A stretch of DNA of 64,000 nucleotides from Ruegeria discodermiae (GTDB lineage Bacteria; Pseudomonadota; Alphaproteobacteria; Rhodobacterales; Rhodobacteraceae). Location of the stretch: the NCBI RefSeq assembly GCF_030758345.1, contig NZ_JAVAMO010000005.1:1-64000 (forward strand), written 5' to 3'. The position numbers were made by a program, and so were the translations under genes. A model generated the notes under the pieces. That model was not told where the DNA came from. It did not search any database and saw only the letters and a program-made list of their open reading frames with translations. Positions 48,551 through 56,936 of this stretch are shown in pieces; position 1 is the first letter of the stretch, and each line of letters opens with the position of its first letter.

Positions 48551-49444
48551 TTACTCCCCGGGCGCTTTCATCAGCCATCGGATGAGGCGCCCGTCGATCA
48601 ACACGAGACCCGCGAAAATTGCCACCATGCCCAGCAGATGCTCCGGCAACAACCGTTCGTCCAATACCCAAGTGCCCAGGATCAGTGCCGAGATAGGGGC
48701 GATGAACGTAACCGTAGAGATATTGGTCGGCCCGACCTTGGGCAGAACCCAGTAGAAGGCGATGAAGGCGGCAGCCGTCAGAACAATGCCGATAAAGGCC
48801 AACGAGGCCCATGTCTCGGCCCTGGTGATGACCGGAATACCCTCGGTCCACAGCGCGAGGGGCGCGATGGCAATTGTCGCCCCGGTCAGCGCCAGCGCCG
48901 TCAGCACAACCGGCTGCATGTCGCGAAACGCCCGCGCGATATTGACCGAGAAGGCATAGCAGAGCGGCGCGCAGGCGGTCAGCAGGATCGCCCAGAACTC
49001 GGATGAGGCGCCGCGGCCCAGCACCGGCAGCGACAGTACGACGATGCCCGCAAACCCGCAGATGACCCCGAGCGTCTTCATCAGCGTCGCCCGTTCGCTA
49101 CCCGGCCAGAAATGCGACACGATCACCGTGAAAGCCGGGGTCGTGGCGTTGACGATCCCCGCCACGCCTGATGCGATATGCTGCTGGCCCAGCGCGTAGA
49201 ACGCAAATGGCGCGGCATAGCTGAGCGCGCCAAAGCCCAGCAGTGCAAGGGCCCGCCGCCAACCAAGGCGCACCGGTTTGCGCGCGCCGAGCACATAGAC
49301 CCAACACCCCAGCGCACCCAGCCCGACGCGGCCCATCGACACCGACAGAGGCCCCAACTCGCGCAGCAGAATGGCATTGAACATGAAGGACATGCCCCAG
49401 CCGATGCCCAGGACGAAGATCACGATCCAGTATTTCAGTGCCAT
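48551..49444 (-). CDS. EamA/DMT family transporter
   Basis: The 297-residue protein has ten predicted helices in two EamA repeats: GWGMSFMFNAILLRELGPLSVSMGRVG in the first and TNISTVTFIAPISALILGTWVLDE in the second. Substrate unknown; relatives export metabolites. It diverges from the ArsR gene. Confidence 0.88.
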   Translation of the reverse strand: MALKYWIVIFVLGIGWGMSFMFNAILLRELGPLSVSMGRVGLGALGCWVYVLGARKPVRLGWRRALALLGFGALSYAAPFAFYALGQQHIASGVAGIVNATTPAFTVIVSHFWPGSERATLMKTLGVICGFAGIVVLSLPVLGRGASSEFWAILLTACAPLCYAFSVNIARAFRDMQPVVLTALALTGATIAIAPLALWTEGIPVITRAETWASLAFIGIVLTAAAFIAFYWVLPKVGPTNISTVTFIAPISALILGTWVLDERLLPEHLLGMVAIFAGLVLIDGRLIRWLMKAPGE

Positions 49445-49523
49445 CTTCGCCCCTCTTCCACCCGCTCACCTTGGAGGGTGCGCGCGATTTGTCAAACCGC
49501 TTTCGCCACATTAGGAAGGGCGC

Positions 49524-49874
49524 ATGTCAGACCAGCTCGACACCGTCTTCTCGGCGCTTGCCGACCCGACCCGCCGCGCCATCCTCGCCATGCTGCTTGA
49601 GGATGACATGGCGGTGACGGACGTGGCCGAGCCGTTTGAGATGTCGCTGGCGGCGATTTCCAAACATCTGGGCATCCTGACCCGCGCCGGACTGGTCGCT
49701 CAGGAAAAGCGCGGGCGGGTCAAATGGTGCAAGCTGCAACCCGACGCGATGCGCGAAGCGTCGGTCTGGATGCAGGGCTTCGGCCAGTTCGAACCGGTGC
49801 ATCTGGACGCGTTCGAGCGGTTTCTGGAGCGGGAACTGACCCAGCCGGACAGCGACGGGCCATCTGGCACCTAA
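49524..49874 (+). CDS. ArsR family transcriptional regulator
   Basis: The 116-residue winged-helix protein has ALADPTRRAILAMLLEDDMAVTDVAEPFEMSLAAISKHLGILTRAGLV, the classic ArsR DNA-binding region. There are no evident metal-binding cysteine pairs; the single CK site is in the wing. Many such proteins are partnered with a SRPBCC (AHSA1) gene, which is not here. It overlaps the convergent lipoprotein gene by 4 bases. Confidence 0.9.
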   Translation: MSDQLDTVFSALADPTRRAILAMLLEDDMAVTDVAEPFEMSLAAISKHLGILTRAGLVAQEKRGRVKWCKLQPDAMREASVWMQGFGQFEPVHLDAFERFLERELTQPDSDGPSGT

Positions 49875-50155
49875 CCTTCCTGCGAGAACTCAACACCCAA
49901 GATCACACCGGTCGGATCAGCGGCGCAGGTCCAGGGGGCCACCGCCCCGGCCACCTCGACCGTGGTCAGCGTGCCACCCGGCACATCCGTGGTCGAGATC
50001 GCATGGACCGCGCCCGGCTGCAAATTGGCCTCCGCCGCAACCAGCGCCTCGCAGCTATCCTGCAGGATCGTATGATCATCGCCGCCGGATGCCCCATCGA
50101 CACAGGCCGCCAGCGTCGCAAGCCCCAGCATCAGCCCTATTGCCTCAATCCGCAT
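49871..50155 (-). CDS. Small putative lipoprotein
   Basis: The 94-residue protein has a signal peptide with lipobox LAAC (Cys18), then a short domain with two more cysteines (DSCEAL and PWTCAADP). No family is recognised. The start at 50155 was chosen so that the signal peptide begins MRIEAIGL. It overlaps the ArsR gene's 3' end. Confidence 0.65.
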   Translation of the reverse strand: MRIEAIGLMLGLATLAACVDGASGGDDHTILQDSCEALVAAEANLQPGAVHAISTTDVPGGTLTTVEVAGAVAPWTCAADPTGVILGVEFSQEG

Positions 50156-50216
50156 CACACTGCCCTCATTGTTTGCCTGCGGCCACATTTGCACGGCACG
50201 CCCCTGCGGCGAACCC

Positions 50217-51137
50217 CTATTCGGGCGATTGTTGGGCCCTCACCTGCACAGGCTCTTCATCCTTCAGCAGCAGGATCAGCGCGACAATGGTCAGCACAAC
50301 GCCACCCAGCACCAGAAGCGGCGGCGCGCCGCGACCCTGGGCAAGCTCCCACAGCAGAACCCAACTGGGCGTCAGATAGGTATAAGCCATCACCTTGGCC
50401 GCTGGCAGGCGCAACGCGGCATATTGGGTCAGCACAAAGCTGGTACCGGTCGAAAACACTGCCAGATAAAGGATCGTCCACCACGCGAAGGGGCGCAGGG
50501 CCTTCCAGTCCATCGCCCGCAAATCCGACCATGCCACGAGAAGCAACAGGATCGTCGCGGCCACCAGCATGCCGAAGGTGAAAACCATGGCCGGTTCCCC
50601 TCGGTTCAGTTTCCGGATCATCGGAGTGTAGATAGCATGGGCGATACAGCCCCAGAAGTAGATCATCTCGCCACGACCGATATCGAAGCTCATCATCGCG
50701 CGCAGATCCGCGCGGAAGATCACCCAAAGCGCGCCCGCGCACCCGATGGCAAGCGCCAGCGCCATCCTTGGTGTCGCGACCTGACGGAGCAAAATCCACC
50801 CGACAAAGCCGGAGATCACCGGGGTCAGGGTAAAGACCGCCGCCGCGCTCACCGGTCTGGCGGTTTTGAGCCCTTCGAACATCAGCACGAAATAGACCGC
50901 CATCAACGCGCCGAGCATCACATAGCGCCAGGGTGCCTGCGCCGCCGCGCGCGTCAGCCCACCCATGCGCCAGACAAGCAGCCCGATCAGCACGGTTGCA
51001 ATGGCGAAGCGGACGGCATTCAGGGCTGCTGGCTCGATCTCATTGGCGATCTGCGCACCCAGCGAGAAGCTTCCCGCAACCAGCGCCGAAAATGTCAGCA
51101 TCGCCATATGGCCGCGCTGCGCCTGTGTCAGGGACAC
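50217..51137 (-). CDS. EamA/DMT family transporter
   Basis: This is a ten-helix exporter of 306 residues with two EamA repeats, SALVAGSFSLGAQIANEIEPAALNAVRFAIA and AYTYLTPSWVLLWELAQG. The likely start is a GTG at 51137 (VSLTQAQRGHMAML), which overlaps the LysR gene by 10 bases; an ATG at 51107 is the alternative. The overlap suggests the transporter and regulator are read together. Confidence 0.85.
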   Translation of the reverse strand: MSLTQAQRGHMAMLTFSALVAGSFSLGAQIANEIEPAALNAVRFAIATVLIGLLVWRMGGLTRAAAQAPWRYVMLGALMAVYFVLMFEGLKTARPVSAAAVFTLTPVISGFVGWILLRQVATPRMALALAIGCAGALWVIFRADLRAMMSFDIGRGEMIYFWGCIAHAIYTPMIRKLNRGEPAMVFTFGMLVAATILLLLVAWSDLRAMDWKALRPFAWWTILYLAVFSTGTSFVLTQYAALRLPAAKVMAYTYLTPSWVLLWELAQGRGAPPLLVLGGVVLTIVALILLLKDEEPVQVRAQQSPE

Positions 51138-52018
51138 CAATCGGCGGCCTCTGACTTGAGGAAGGTCAGAAAGGCCTGAACCTTGGTCGTGCGGTGCAAA
51201 TCCACATGAGTGACCAGCCACAGCTTGCCCGCCCAGTCCGGCAGCGGGTCCATCACCTCGACCAGTTCTGCGTGGCGCACCGCTTCCCAACGCGCCATGA
51301 AGCCGATACCCGCCCCGGCGATCACCGCCTCCTGCATGGTGAATCCATTGGTGCAGCGAAACGAAATCCGGTCCGCGGTGATTTGTTCGCGCAGCCAGCG
51401 CGAAAACGGCGCGCGGCTGTTTTCATCGTCGGTGGCGACAAAGAAATGCTCCGAAAACTCCGCGATGCTGCCGGGTTTTCCGTGGCGCGAGATATACTCC
51501 TTGCTGGCGTAAAGCCCGATATCCTGGCTGAGAAAGGGCTGCACCACGTTGTCCGGCTGATCCGGCGCGGCACCGGCGCGGATCGCCACATGCGCCTCGC
51601 CATATTCCAGCCGGAACAACCGGTCCCCGGTCAGATAGCGCACTATCAGGCCCAGATGCATCTGCTGGAACCGGGTCAGCGTTGGCACCAGCATCGGCGC
51701 CAGCGACGACAGCGAAGTCACCACCAACTCGCCCGAGACATCGTCGCCCTGCCCCTTCAAGCGCCCGACCAACTGGCTGAACTGATCGTCCGTGGCTTGC
51801 GCAACCCGCAGCAGGTCCTCACCGGATTCAGTGGGCGTGTAGCCGCGCGCATGGCGTTGAAACAACTTGACGCCCAGCCGCGCCTCGATTGCGTCGATAT
51901 GGCGGATGACCGTCGCGTGATGGACACCCAGAACCTCAGCCGCACCGCTTACCGTTCCCATTCGAGCGACCTGATAGGCCGTCCTGACCTCATCCCAGTT
52001 TTCCATCTTCCGGCTCAT
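51128..52018 (-). CDS. LysR family transcriptional regulator
   Basis: The 296-residue protein has an N-terminal HTH (TAYQVARMGTVSGAAEVLGVHHATVIRHIDAIEARLG) and a C-terminal substrate-binding fold. It is divergent from azoR, the usual arrangement for control of a neighbour by a LysR protein, and an inverted repeat lies between them. Starts at 52018 (MSRKMENW) and 52006 (MENWDEV) are both plausible. Confidence 0.92.
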   Translation of the reverse strand: MSRKMENWDEVRTAYQVARMGTVSGAAEVLGVHHATVIRHIDAIEARLGVKLFQRHARGYTPTESGEDLLRVAQATDDQFSQLVGRLKGQGDDVSGELVVTSLSSLAPMLVPTLTRFQQMHLGLIVRYLTGDRLFRLEYGEAHVAIRAGAAPDQPDNVVQPFLSQDIGLYASKEYISRHGKPGSIAEFSEHFFVATDDENSRAPFSRWLREQITADRISFRCTNGFTMQEAVIAGAGIGFMARWEAVRHAELVEVMDPLPDWAGKLWLVTHVDLHRTTKVQAFLTFLKSEAADWCP

Positions 52019-52019
52019 G

Positions 52020-52072
52020 TGCAAATTCTAACAATACCTGTTGATTTTCCACGGTTGCGTTCGAATTTGCAA
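52020..52072. promoter_or_regulatory. Inverted repeats between LysR gene and azoR
   Basis: TGCAAATTC (52020-52028) is the exact reverse complement of GAATTTGCA (52063-52071). The right arm is also part of a smaller palindrome, TTGC-N10-GCAA (52055-52072). These are suitable as LysR-type binding sites. The left arm adjoins the regulator start, allowing autorepression. Binding is inferred. Confidence 0.55.
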
Positions 52073-52120
52073 TGCCCAATCTAGTCCCCACACCCAGTTC
52101 CCTTTCCAAAGGCCACAGAC

Positions 52121-52702
52121 ATGACCCAGACCATCCTGCATATCGATGCCTCCGCCCGCCTGCAAAACTCGACAACACGTGACCTGTCAGACCGGATCGT
52201 CCGCGCGCTTGGCGCAAACCGGATCATCCGACGCGATCTGGCGACACCTTTGCCGCTGATCACCGAAACCTGGGTCGAGGCGAATTTCACGCCCGCCGAG
52301 AACCGCGATGCCGTGCAGCGCGATGTGCTGTCGCTATCGGACGCACTGGTCGATGAACTGCAACGCGCCGATACCATCGTGATCGGGCTGCCAATCTACA
52401 ATTTCTCGGTCCCTGCGGCCTTCAAGGCCTGGCTCGACCTGATCGCGCGCGCCGGCCTGACGTTCAAATACACAGAAAACGGCCCTGTTGGCCTGTTGCA
52501 AGGCAAGCGCGCCGTGTTGGCTGTTGCCTCGGGCGGCACGGCGGTGGGCTCGGAACTCGACTTTGCCACCGGTTATGCGCGCCATGTGCTGGGCTTTGTT
52601 GGCATCACCGAGGTGGACATCATCGCCGCCGACCAGATGGCCGTGAATGCCGATGCCGCGCTGGCCAATGCCTATCAGGCGATCGAGACCCTCGCTGCCT
52701 GA
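52121..52702 (+). CDS. azoR: FMN-dependent NADH-azoreductase
   Basis: AzoR is a flavodoxin-like quinone/azo reductase. The 193-residue protein has ILHIDASARLQNSTTRDLSD at the start (phosphate site of FMN), IGLPIYNFSVPAAFKAWLDLIARAGLTF and VASGGT. The divergent LysR regulator probably controls it. A terminator follows. Confidence 0.92.
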   Translation: MTQTILHIDASARLQNSTTRDLSDRIVRALGANRIIRRDLATPLPLITETWVEANFTPAENRDAVQRDVLSLSDALVDELQRADTIVIGLPIYNFSVPAAFKAWLDLIARAGLTFKYTENGPVGLLQGKRAVLAVASGGTAVGSELDFATGYARHVLGFVGITEVDIIAADQMAVNADAALANAYQAIETLAA

Positions 52703-52703
52703 C

Positions 52704-52744
52704 CCCCTCCCCGCCGCCACTCACGGCAGGACGGGGCGGGTTTT
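52704..52744 (+). terminator. Intrinsic terminator after azoR
   Basis: CCCTCCCCG and CCGCC pair with GGCAGG and CGGGGCGGG around ACTCAC, with a bulge and one mismatch, followed by TTTT (52741-52744). It begins next to the azoR stop codon. Confidence 0.75.
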
Positions 52745-52810
52745 CGGCTGGAAATCCGCCCCGTCAGAGCACAGAGTCGCCCCGATGACCGCATCGGAGG
52801 AGGCAGGCTC

Positions 52811-53566
52811 ATGAAAAAGATCGGGATCATTGGCGGCGTCGGGTGGGCCTCGACCGTGGATTACTACCGAGCGCTCTGCCAGGGCGCGGGCCGGTTCTTT
52901 GCCGCGCGCGGGGCGGGATCGCCCTTGCCGGTGCCGCCGATGTGCATCGAATCCGTCACCCAGGCCAAAACCCGCGCCCTGCGCGGTGTGCCCGGAGATG
53001 AGGCAAGCTGGGCCGGGTTTGACGCGGTGTTCCGCGAGGCGCTGCATAATCTGGAACGCGCAGGCTGCGATTTCGCCCTGATCGCCAGCAACACGCCGCA
53101 TGCACGACTACACGCCATCCGCGAGGGTGTGACCCTCCCGATCCTCAGTATTTTCGACGCCGCCGCTCAGGCCTCCACGGCAATCGGGGCGCAATCGGCA
53201 CTGGTGCTGGGCACCACTGTCACCATGCAGGCGCGCGATTATGCAGAGACGCTTTCGGGCCATGGCATCGCGGCCAATGACCCACTGTCCGAAACTGAAA
53301 TTGCCGAGATGCAGGCAATGATCGATGAGGATTTCTATGGCGGCGCGTCAGGCGCAGCCCGACAGCGCCTTCTGGACTATTGCAACCGGCATGCGGCACC
53401 TGGCACCGCAATCCTGCTGGCCTGCACGGAATTGCCGCTGGCCTATCCCGATCATCTGGATGATGTGAGTTTTCAGGCCGACGGGCACCTCTTCGTGAAC
53501 CCCTCCGCCGCCCATGTGGCTGCCGCGCTGGATCTGGCGTTGGAGGAGGAGCGGATCGCCGGTTAG
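52811..53566 (+). CDS. Aspartate/glutamate racemase family protein, atypical
   Basis: The 251-residue protein has the family start KIGIIGGVGWASTVDYYR and the second active-site motif LLACTELPLAYP with Cys205. The first motif, usually C-T/N-N-T-x-H, reads IASNTPHA (91-98), so the first catalytic Cys is missing. That makes a normal two-base racemase unlikely. It follows azoR after a terminator and overlaps the convergent deacylase gene by 4 bases. Confidence 0.82.
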   Translation: MKKIGIIGGVGWASTVDYYRALCQGAGRFFAARGAGSPLPVPPMCIESVTQAKTRALRGVPGDEASWAGFDAVFREALHNLERAGCDFALIASNTPHARLHAIREGVTLPILSIFDAAAQASTAIGAQSALVLGTTVTMQARDYAETLSGHGIAANDPLSETEIAEMQAMIDEDFYGGASGAARQRLLDYCNRHAAPGTAILLACTELPLAYPDHLDDVSFQADGHLFVNPSAAHVAAALDLALEEERIAG

Positions 53567-54093
53567 GGCAGCCAATTGACCTCACAGCCCACGCGCTCAA
53601 AGAACGCCATCGCATCGGCGCGGGGCATGGTCACGGTCCGGTCATTCACCAGCGGGTGCATGTTGATCACATCCGCCTCTTGCGCCGACTGGTCCAGAAA
53701 GAACCGCACACCCTTGTCCACCCCGGTGATCATCGCGAGCGGGCTGACGGCGCCGGGACGGATGCCGAGATTCTCCATCAACCGCTCCGGCGAACCAAAG
53801 GACAGGTTGCCAAACCCCAGCTCCGCGCCCAGCGCCTTGAGGTCAATCTCCCGGTCCTGTTGCAGCGTCACCAGATAATTCCGTTTCTTGCGATCACGCA
53901 GATAGAGGTTCTTGATCCGCAACGCTTCCTCGCCCGGCACCAGCAGATCGTCTTCGACTGCTTTGGCATCCTCCACGGTGCGCAGCGGCACATGCTCATG
54001 CAAGCGATAGGTCAAGCCCCACGCATCCAGCTGCGCCAAAAGCGCATCGGATGAGATCGGCAAGCTGTCCTGAAAGGCGGATGAAGCGTCCAT
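53563..54093 (-). CDS. YbaK/ProX-type aminoacyl-tRNA deacylase
   Basis: Such proteins hydrolyse mischarged tRNA, for example Ala-tRNA(Pro). The 176-residue protein has RTVEDAKAVEDDLLVPGEEALRIKNLYLRDRKKRNYLVTL with the conserved Lys, GIRPGAVSPLAMI and VINMHPLVNDRTV, matching the ProXp-ala/PrdX family. Substrate specificity is inferred from family resemblance. Confidence 0.88.
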   Translation of the reverse strand: MDASSAFQDSLPISSDALLAQLDAWGLTYRLHEHVPLRTVEDAKAVEDDLLVPGEEALRIKNLYLRDRKKRNYLVTLQQDREIDLKALGAELGFGNLSFGSPERLMENLGIRPGAVSPLAMITGVDKGVRFFLDQSAQEADVINMHPLVNDRTVTMPRADAMAFFERVGCEVNWLP

Positions 54094-54175
54094 GAATCTG
54101 CTCCTTTGACGACGTGTCGCTCTTGAAACGAATTGGCGTCAGAGGCAAGAGCAGCTGAAACGACCCGCGTCTGAG

Positions 54176-54204
54176 TTGACAATCAAGGGCACCTCTAGTA
54201 TCGC
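54176..54204 (+). promoter_or_regulatory. Possible sigma70 promoter for ffh
   Basis: A perfect -35 box TTGACA (54176-54181) is followed 17 bases later by TATCGC (54199-54204), a weak -10. TAGTAT overlaps at a 14-base spacing, which is too short. Transcription would start just before the three hairpins of the leader. Confidence 0.4.
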
Positions 54205-54217
54205 CCGCTCCAAACAT

Positions 54218-54289
54218 CCGGAAGCGTGACACCTTCCGGTCCCTGACTCTCAGGGATCGCCCCCCACCAGCGAGTTTCGCCCGTGGGGG
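54218..54289 (+). promoter_or_regulatory. Three-hairpin structured leader upstream of ffh
   Basis: Three near-contiguous hairpins precede ffh. The first is CCGGAAG/CTTCCGG (54218-54224, 54233-54239) with an 8-base loop. The second is TCCCTGA/TCAGGGA (54240-54246, 54250-54256) with a 3-base loop and starts at the next base. The third is CCCCCAC/GTGGGGG (54261-54267, 54283-54289) with a 15-base loop. No T run follows. About 70 bases then lead to the ribosome site AAGGAGG. It might regulate ffh or be a small RNA. Confidence 0.55.
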
Positions 54290-54359
54290 CAATTGTGTAT
54301 TTAACCGGTGTTTCTTATCTGGGAAGCGCCACGTGACAACCGGCGAAGGAGGCCGAGGC

Positions 54360-55868
54360 ATGTTTGAAAATCTATCCGAACGCCTCTCAGGCGTCTTTGA
54401 TCGTCTGACCAAGCAGGGTGCCCTCTCCGAAGAGGATGTGAAGGCCGCCCTGCGCGAGGTGCGCGTTGCGCTGCTTGAGGCGGACGTTTCACTGCCCGTG
54501 GCACGCGAGTTCGTCAAGACGGTACAGGGCAAGGCCACCGGGCAGGCGGTGACGAAATCGGTCACGCCCGGGCAGCAGGTCGTCAAGATCGTGCATGACG
54601 CGCTGGTTGACGTGCTGCGCGGCGAAGAAGACCCCGGCACGCTCAAGATCGACAGCCCGCCCGCGCCGATTCTGATGGTCGGCCTGCAGGGTGGCGGTAA
54701 GACCACCACCACCGGCAAACTCGCCAAGCGGCTGACGGAAAAAGAGGGCAAGAAGGTCCTGATGGCCTCGCTCGACGTATATCGCCCGGCGGCGATGGAT
54801 CAGCTCAAGGTGCTGGGCACCCAGATCGGCGTCGATACGCTGCCGATCGTGCCCGGTCAGAAACCGGTCGATATCGCCAAGCGTGCCAAGCAGCAGGCGG
54901 CACTGGGTGGCTATGACGTCTACATGCTGGACACTGCGGGCCGTTTGCAGATCGACGAAGTGCTGATGCAGGAGGTCGAGGATGTCCGCGACGTGGTCAG
55001 CCCACGCGAGACCCTGCTGGTGGTCGATGGCCTGACCGGTCAGGTCGCCGTTGAGGTGGCCGAGGAGTTCGACGCCAAGATCGGCATTTCGGGCGTGGTT
55101 CTGACCCGGATGGATGGCGACGGGCGCGGCGGGGCTGCGCTGTCGATGCGCGCTGTCACCGGCAAGCCTATCCGCTTTGTCGGTCTGGGCGAGAAGATGG
55201 ACGCGCTGGAAACCTTCGAGCCGGACCGGATCGCGGGCCGTATCCTGGGCATGGGCGACATCGTGGCGCTGGTCGAGAAGGCGCAGGAAACGCTCGAGAT
55301 CGAGCAGACCGAGCGCATTATGAAGCGCATGATGAAGGGTCAGTTCAACATGAACGACCTGAAGATGCAACTGGAACAGATGATCCAGATGGGCGGCATG
55401 CAGGGCGTCATGGGCATGATGCCGGGCATGAACAAGATGTCCAAGCAGATGGACGAGGCGGGCCTTGATGACAAGGTTCTGCGACGCCAGATCGCCCTGA
55501 TCCAGTCGATGACCAAGCGCGAACGTGCCAACCCCCAGCTCTTGCAGGCCAGCCGCAAGAAGCGCATCGCTGCGGGCTCGGGTCTGGAGGTCAGCGACCT
55601 CAACAAGCTGCTCAAGATGCACCGGCAGATGTCGGACATGATGAAGAAGATGGGCAAGATGGGCAAAGGCAAGATGCTGAAACAGGCCATGAAAGGCATG
55701 TTCGGCAAGGGTGGCCCCAGCCCCGAGGATATGGCTCAGGGCATGGACCCCAAGGCGCTGGAACAAGCGGCCAAAGCGATGGGAGGCAAGATGCCCGGCG
55801 GGTTGCCCGGTCTGGGCGGCGGCATGGGCCTGCCCCCCGGCCTGAGCGGATTCGGCAAGAAGAAGTGA
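54360..55868 (+). CDS. ffh: Signal recognition particle protein Ffh
   Basis: Ffh binds signal sequences and SRP RNA and directs nascent membrane proteins to FtsY. The 502-residue protein has the N domain, the G domain with GLQGGGKTTTTGKLAKRL, DVYRPAAMDQL, DTAGRLQID and TRMDGDGRGGAALS, and a methionine-rich M domain (MGGMQGVMGMMPGMNKMSKQM region) that carries the RNA-binding helix. The C-terminal tail is unusually Gly/Pro/Met-rich. The start at 54360 follows GAAGGAGGCCGAGGC. Confidence 0.96.
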   Translation: MFENLSERLSGVFDRLTKQGALSEEDVKAALREVRVALLEADVSLPVAREFVKTVQGKATGQAVTKSVTPGQQVVKIVHDALVDVLRGEEDPGTLKIDSPPAPILMVGLQGGGKTTTTGKLAKRLTEKEGKKVLMASLDVYRPAAMDQLKVLGTQIGVDTLPIVPGQKPVDIAKRAKQQAALGGYDVYMLDTAGRLQIDEVLMQEVEDVRDVVSPRETLLVVDGLTGQVAVEVAEEFDAKIGISGVVLTRMDGDGRGGAALSMRAVTGKPIRFVGLGEKMDALETFEPDRIAGRILGMGDIVALVEKAQETLEIEQTERIMKRMMKGQFNMNDLKMQLEQMIQMGGMQGVMGMMPGMNKMSKQMDEAGLDDKVLRRQIALIQSMTKRERANPQLLQASRKKRIAAGSGLEVSDLNKLLKMHRQMSDMMKKMGKMGKGKMLKQAMKGMFGKGGPSPEDMAQGMDPKALEQAAKAMGGKMPGGLPGLGGGMGLPPGLSGFGKKK

Positions 55869-55869
55869 C

Positions 55870-56391
55870 GTGACCGCCGCTCCGATCATATCCACCTCGC
55901 GCCTGACACTGCGCGCACCCACGCCCGATGATCTCGGCGCGTATCTGGCGTTTTATTCCGCTCCGAACGAGCTGTCGGGCGGCTATCGCGGCAGGCGCGA
56001 CAAGGATGAGGTCACTACGATCCTGAAGCGCAATATTGAGCATTGGGAAACCAAGGGCTTCGGGATTTGGCTGCTGCGCCGGGTCGGTGAGCAAGAGGTC
56101 TTAGGCGCATGTGGCCTGGTGCATCCCGATGACTGGCCACGTCATGAACTGACTTGGTGGCTGATGCCCGAGGCACGCGGCAAGGGATATGCCACAGAAG
56201 CCAGCCGGGCCGTGATCGCCTGGGCCTATGACGAACAGGGCTGGCCTGCGGTCGAGACCCATATGCGCGACGAGAACCTGCCTGCGCGCCGTCTGGCGGC
56301 ACGGCTCGGCGGACGCAAGATTGCCCGCGACACGTTCCCGGATGGGGTTACGCGCGACGTGTTCGAACTACCACACGCGGGTGCCGCATGA
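55870..56391 (+). CDS. GNAT acetyltransferase, first of four
   Basis: The 173-residue RimJ/RimL-type acetyltransferase begins with a GTG one base after the ffh stop codon. It has TSRLTLRAPTPDDL at the start and the acetyl-CoA site PEARGKGYATEASRAVIAWAYD. The acceptor is unknown. It overlaps the next GNAT gene by 4 bases. Confidence 0.88.
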   Translation: MTAAPIISTSRLTLRAPTPDDLGAYLAFYSAPNELSGGYRGRRDKDEVTTILKRNIEHWETKGFGIWLLRRVGEQEVLGACGLVHPDDWPRHELTWWLMPEARGKGYATEASRAVIAWAYDEQGWPAVETHMRDENLPARRLAARLGGRKIARDTFPDGVTRDVFELPHAGAA

Positions 56392-56936
56392 CCACGCTCA
56401 CCATCCCCACGCTTGAGACCGAGCGTCTCACCCTTCGGGCACCGCGCATGTCGGATTTCGAGGCATATGCTGAATTCTGCGGTTCGGACCGATCGGCTGG
56501 CGTTGGCGGCCCCTTCACGCGGGTACAGGCGTTGGATCGGATGTCGGCCTTGATTGGGCAATGGCATTTGCGGGGTTATGGGCGCTGGATGATCGCGGAT
56601 AACGCAAATGATGAACCCCTCGGGGTCGTGGGACTGTTTTATCGTGAAGACTGGCCGGAACCTGAGATTGCTTGGTCGGTCTTTGCCAGAGCCGAGGGCC
56701 TCGGCATCGCAACCGAAGCTGCGCTGGCCAGCCGGACATATGCCTATGATGTTCTGGGATGGGAAACTGTCATCAGTTGCATGATGTCAGATAATGCCCG
56801 TTCGATCGCCGTGGCGAAACGGATGGGCGCGTGTCCGGAAGCGCCAATCCAGCATCCCGTATTCGGCGAAATGCAGGTCTGGCGCCACCTCTCGCCCGAT
56901 CAGATCGAAAACGGCGGGATGGAGGCTTACGCATGA
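56388..56936 (+). CDS. GNAT acetyltransferase, second of four
   Basis: The 182-residue protein is homologous to its neighbours: LETERLTLRAPRMSDFEAY, EIAWSVFARAEGLGIATEAALASRTY and DNARSIAVAKRMGA. Its acetyl-CoA loop reads AEGLGIA. It starts at an ATGA overlap with the first GNAT gene and ends at an ATGA overlap with the third. Confidence 0.88.
   Translation: MTTLTIPTLETERLTLRAPRMSDFEAYAEFCGSDRSAGVGGPFTRVQALDRMSALIGQWHLRGYGRWMIADNANDEPLGVVGLFYREDWPEPEIAWSVFARAEGLGIATEAALASRTYAYDVLGWETVISCMMSDNARSIAVAKRMGACPEAPIQHPVFGEMQVWRHLSPDQIENGGMEAYA

Noticed and set aside
54210-54300. Hairpins upstream of ffh as the SRP (4.5S) RNA
   Set aside because: A GGAA-containing stem exists on the minus strand, but the conserved SRP helix-8 sequence and its asymmetric loop are absent, and the hairpins are separate rather than one long rod.
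54489-55922. Long open frame (477 codons) on the minus strand of ffh
   Set aside because: It is antisense to ffh, rich in His, Leu and Gln from reversed GC-rich codons, with no recognisable domain. The plus-strand gene is unambiguous.
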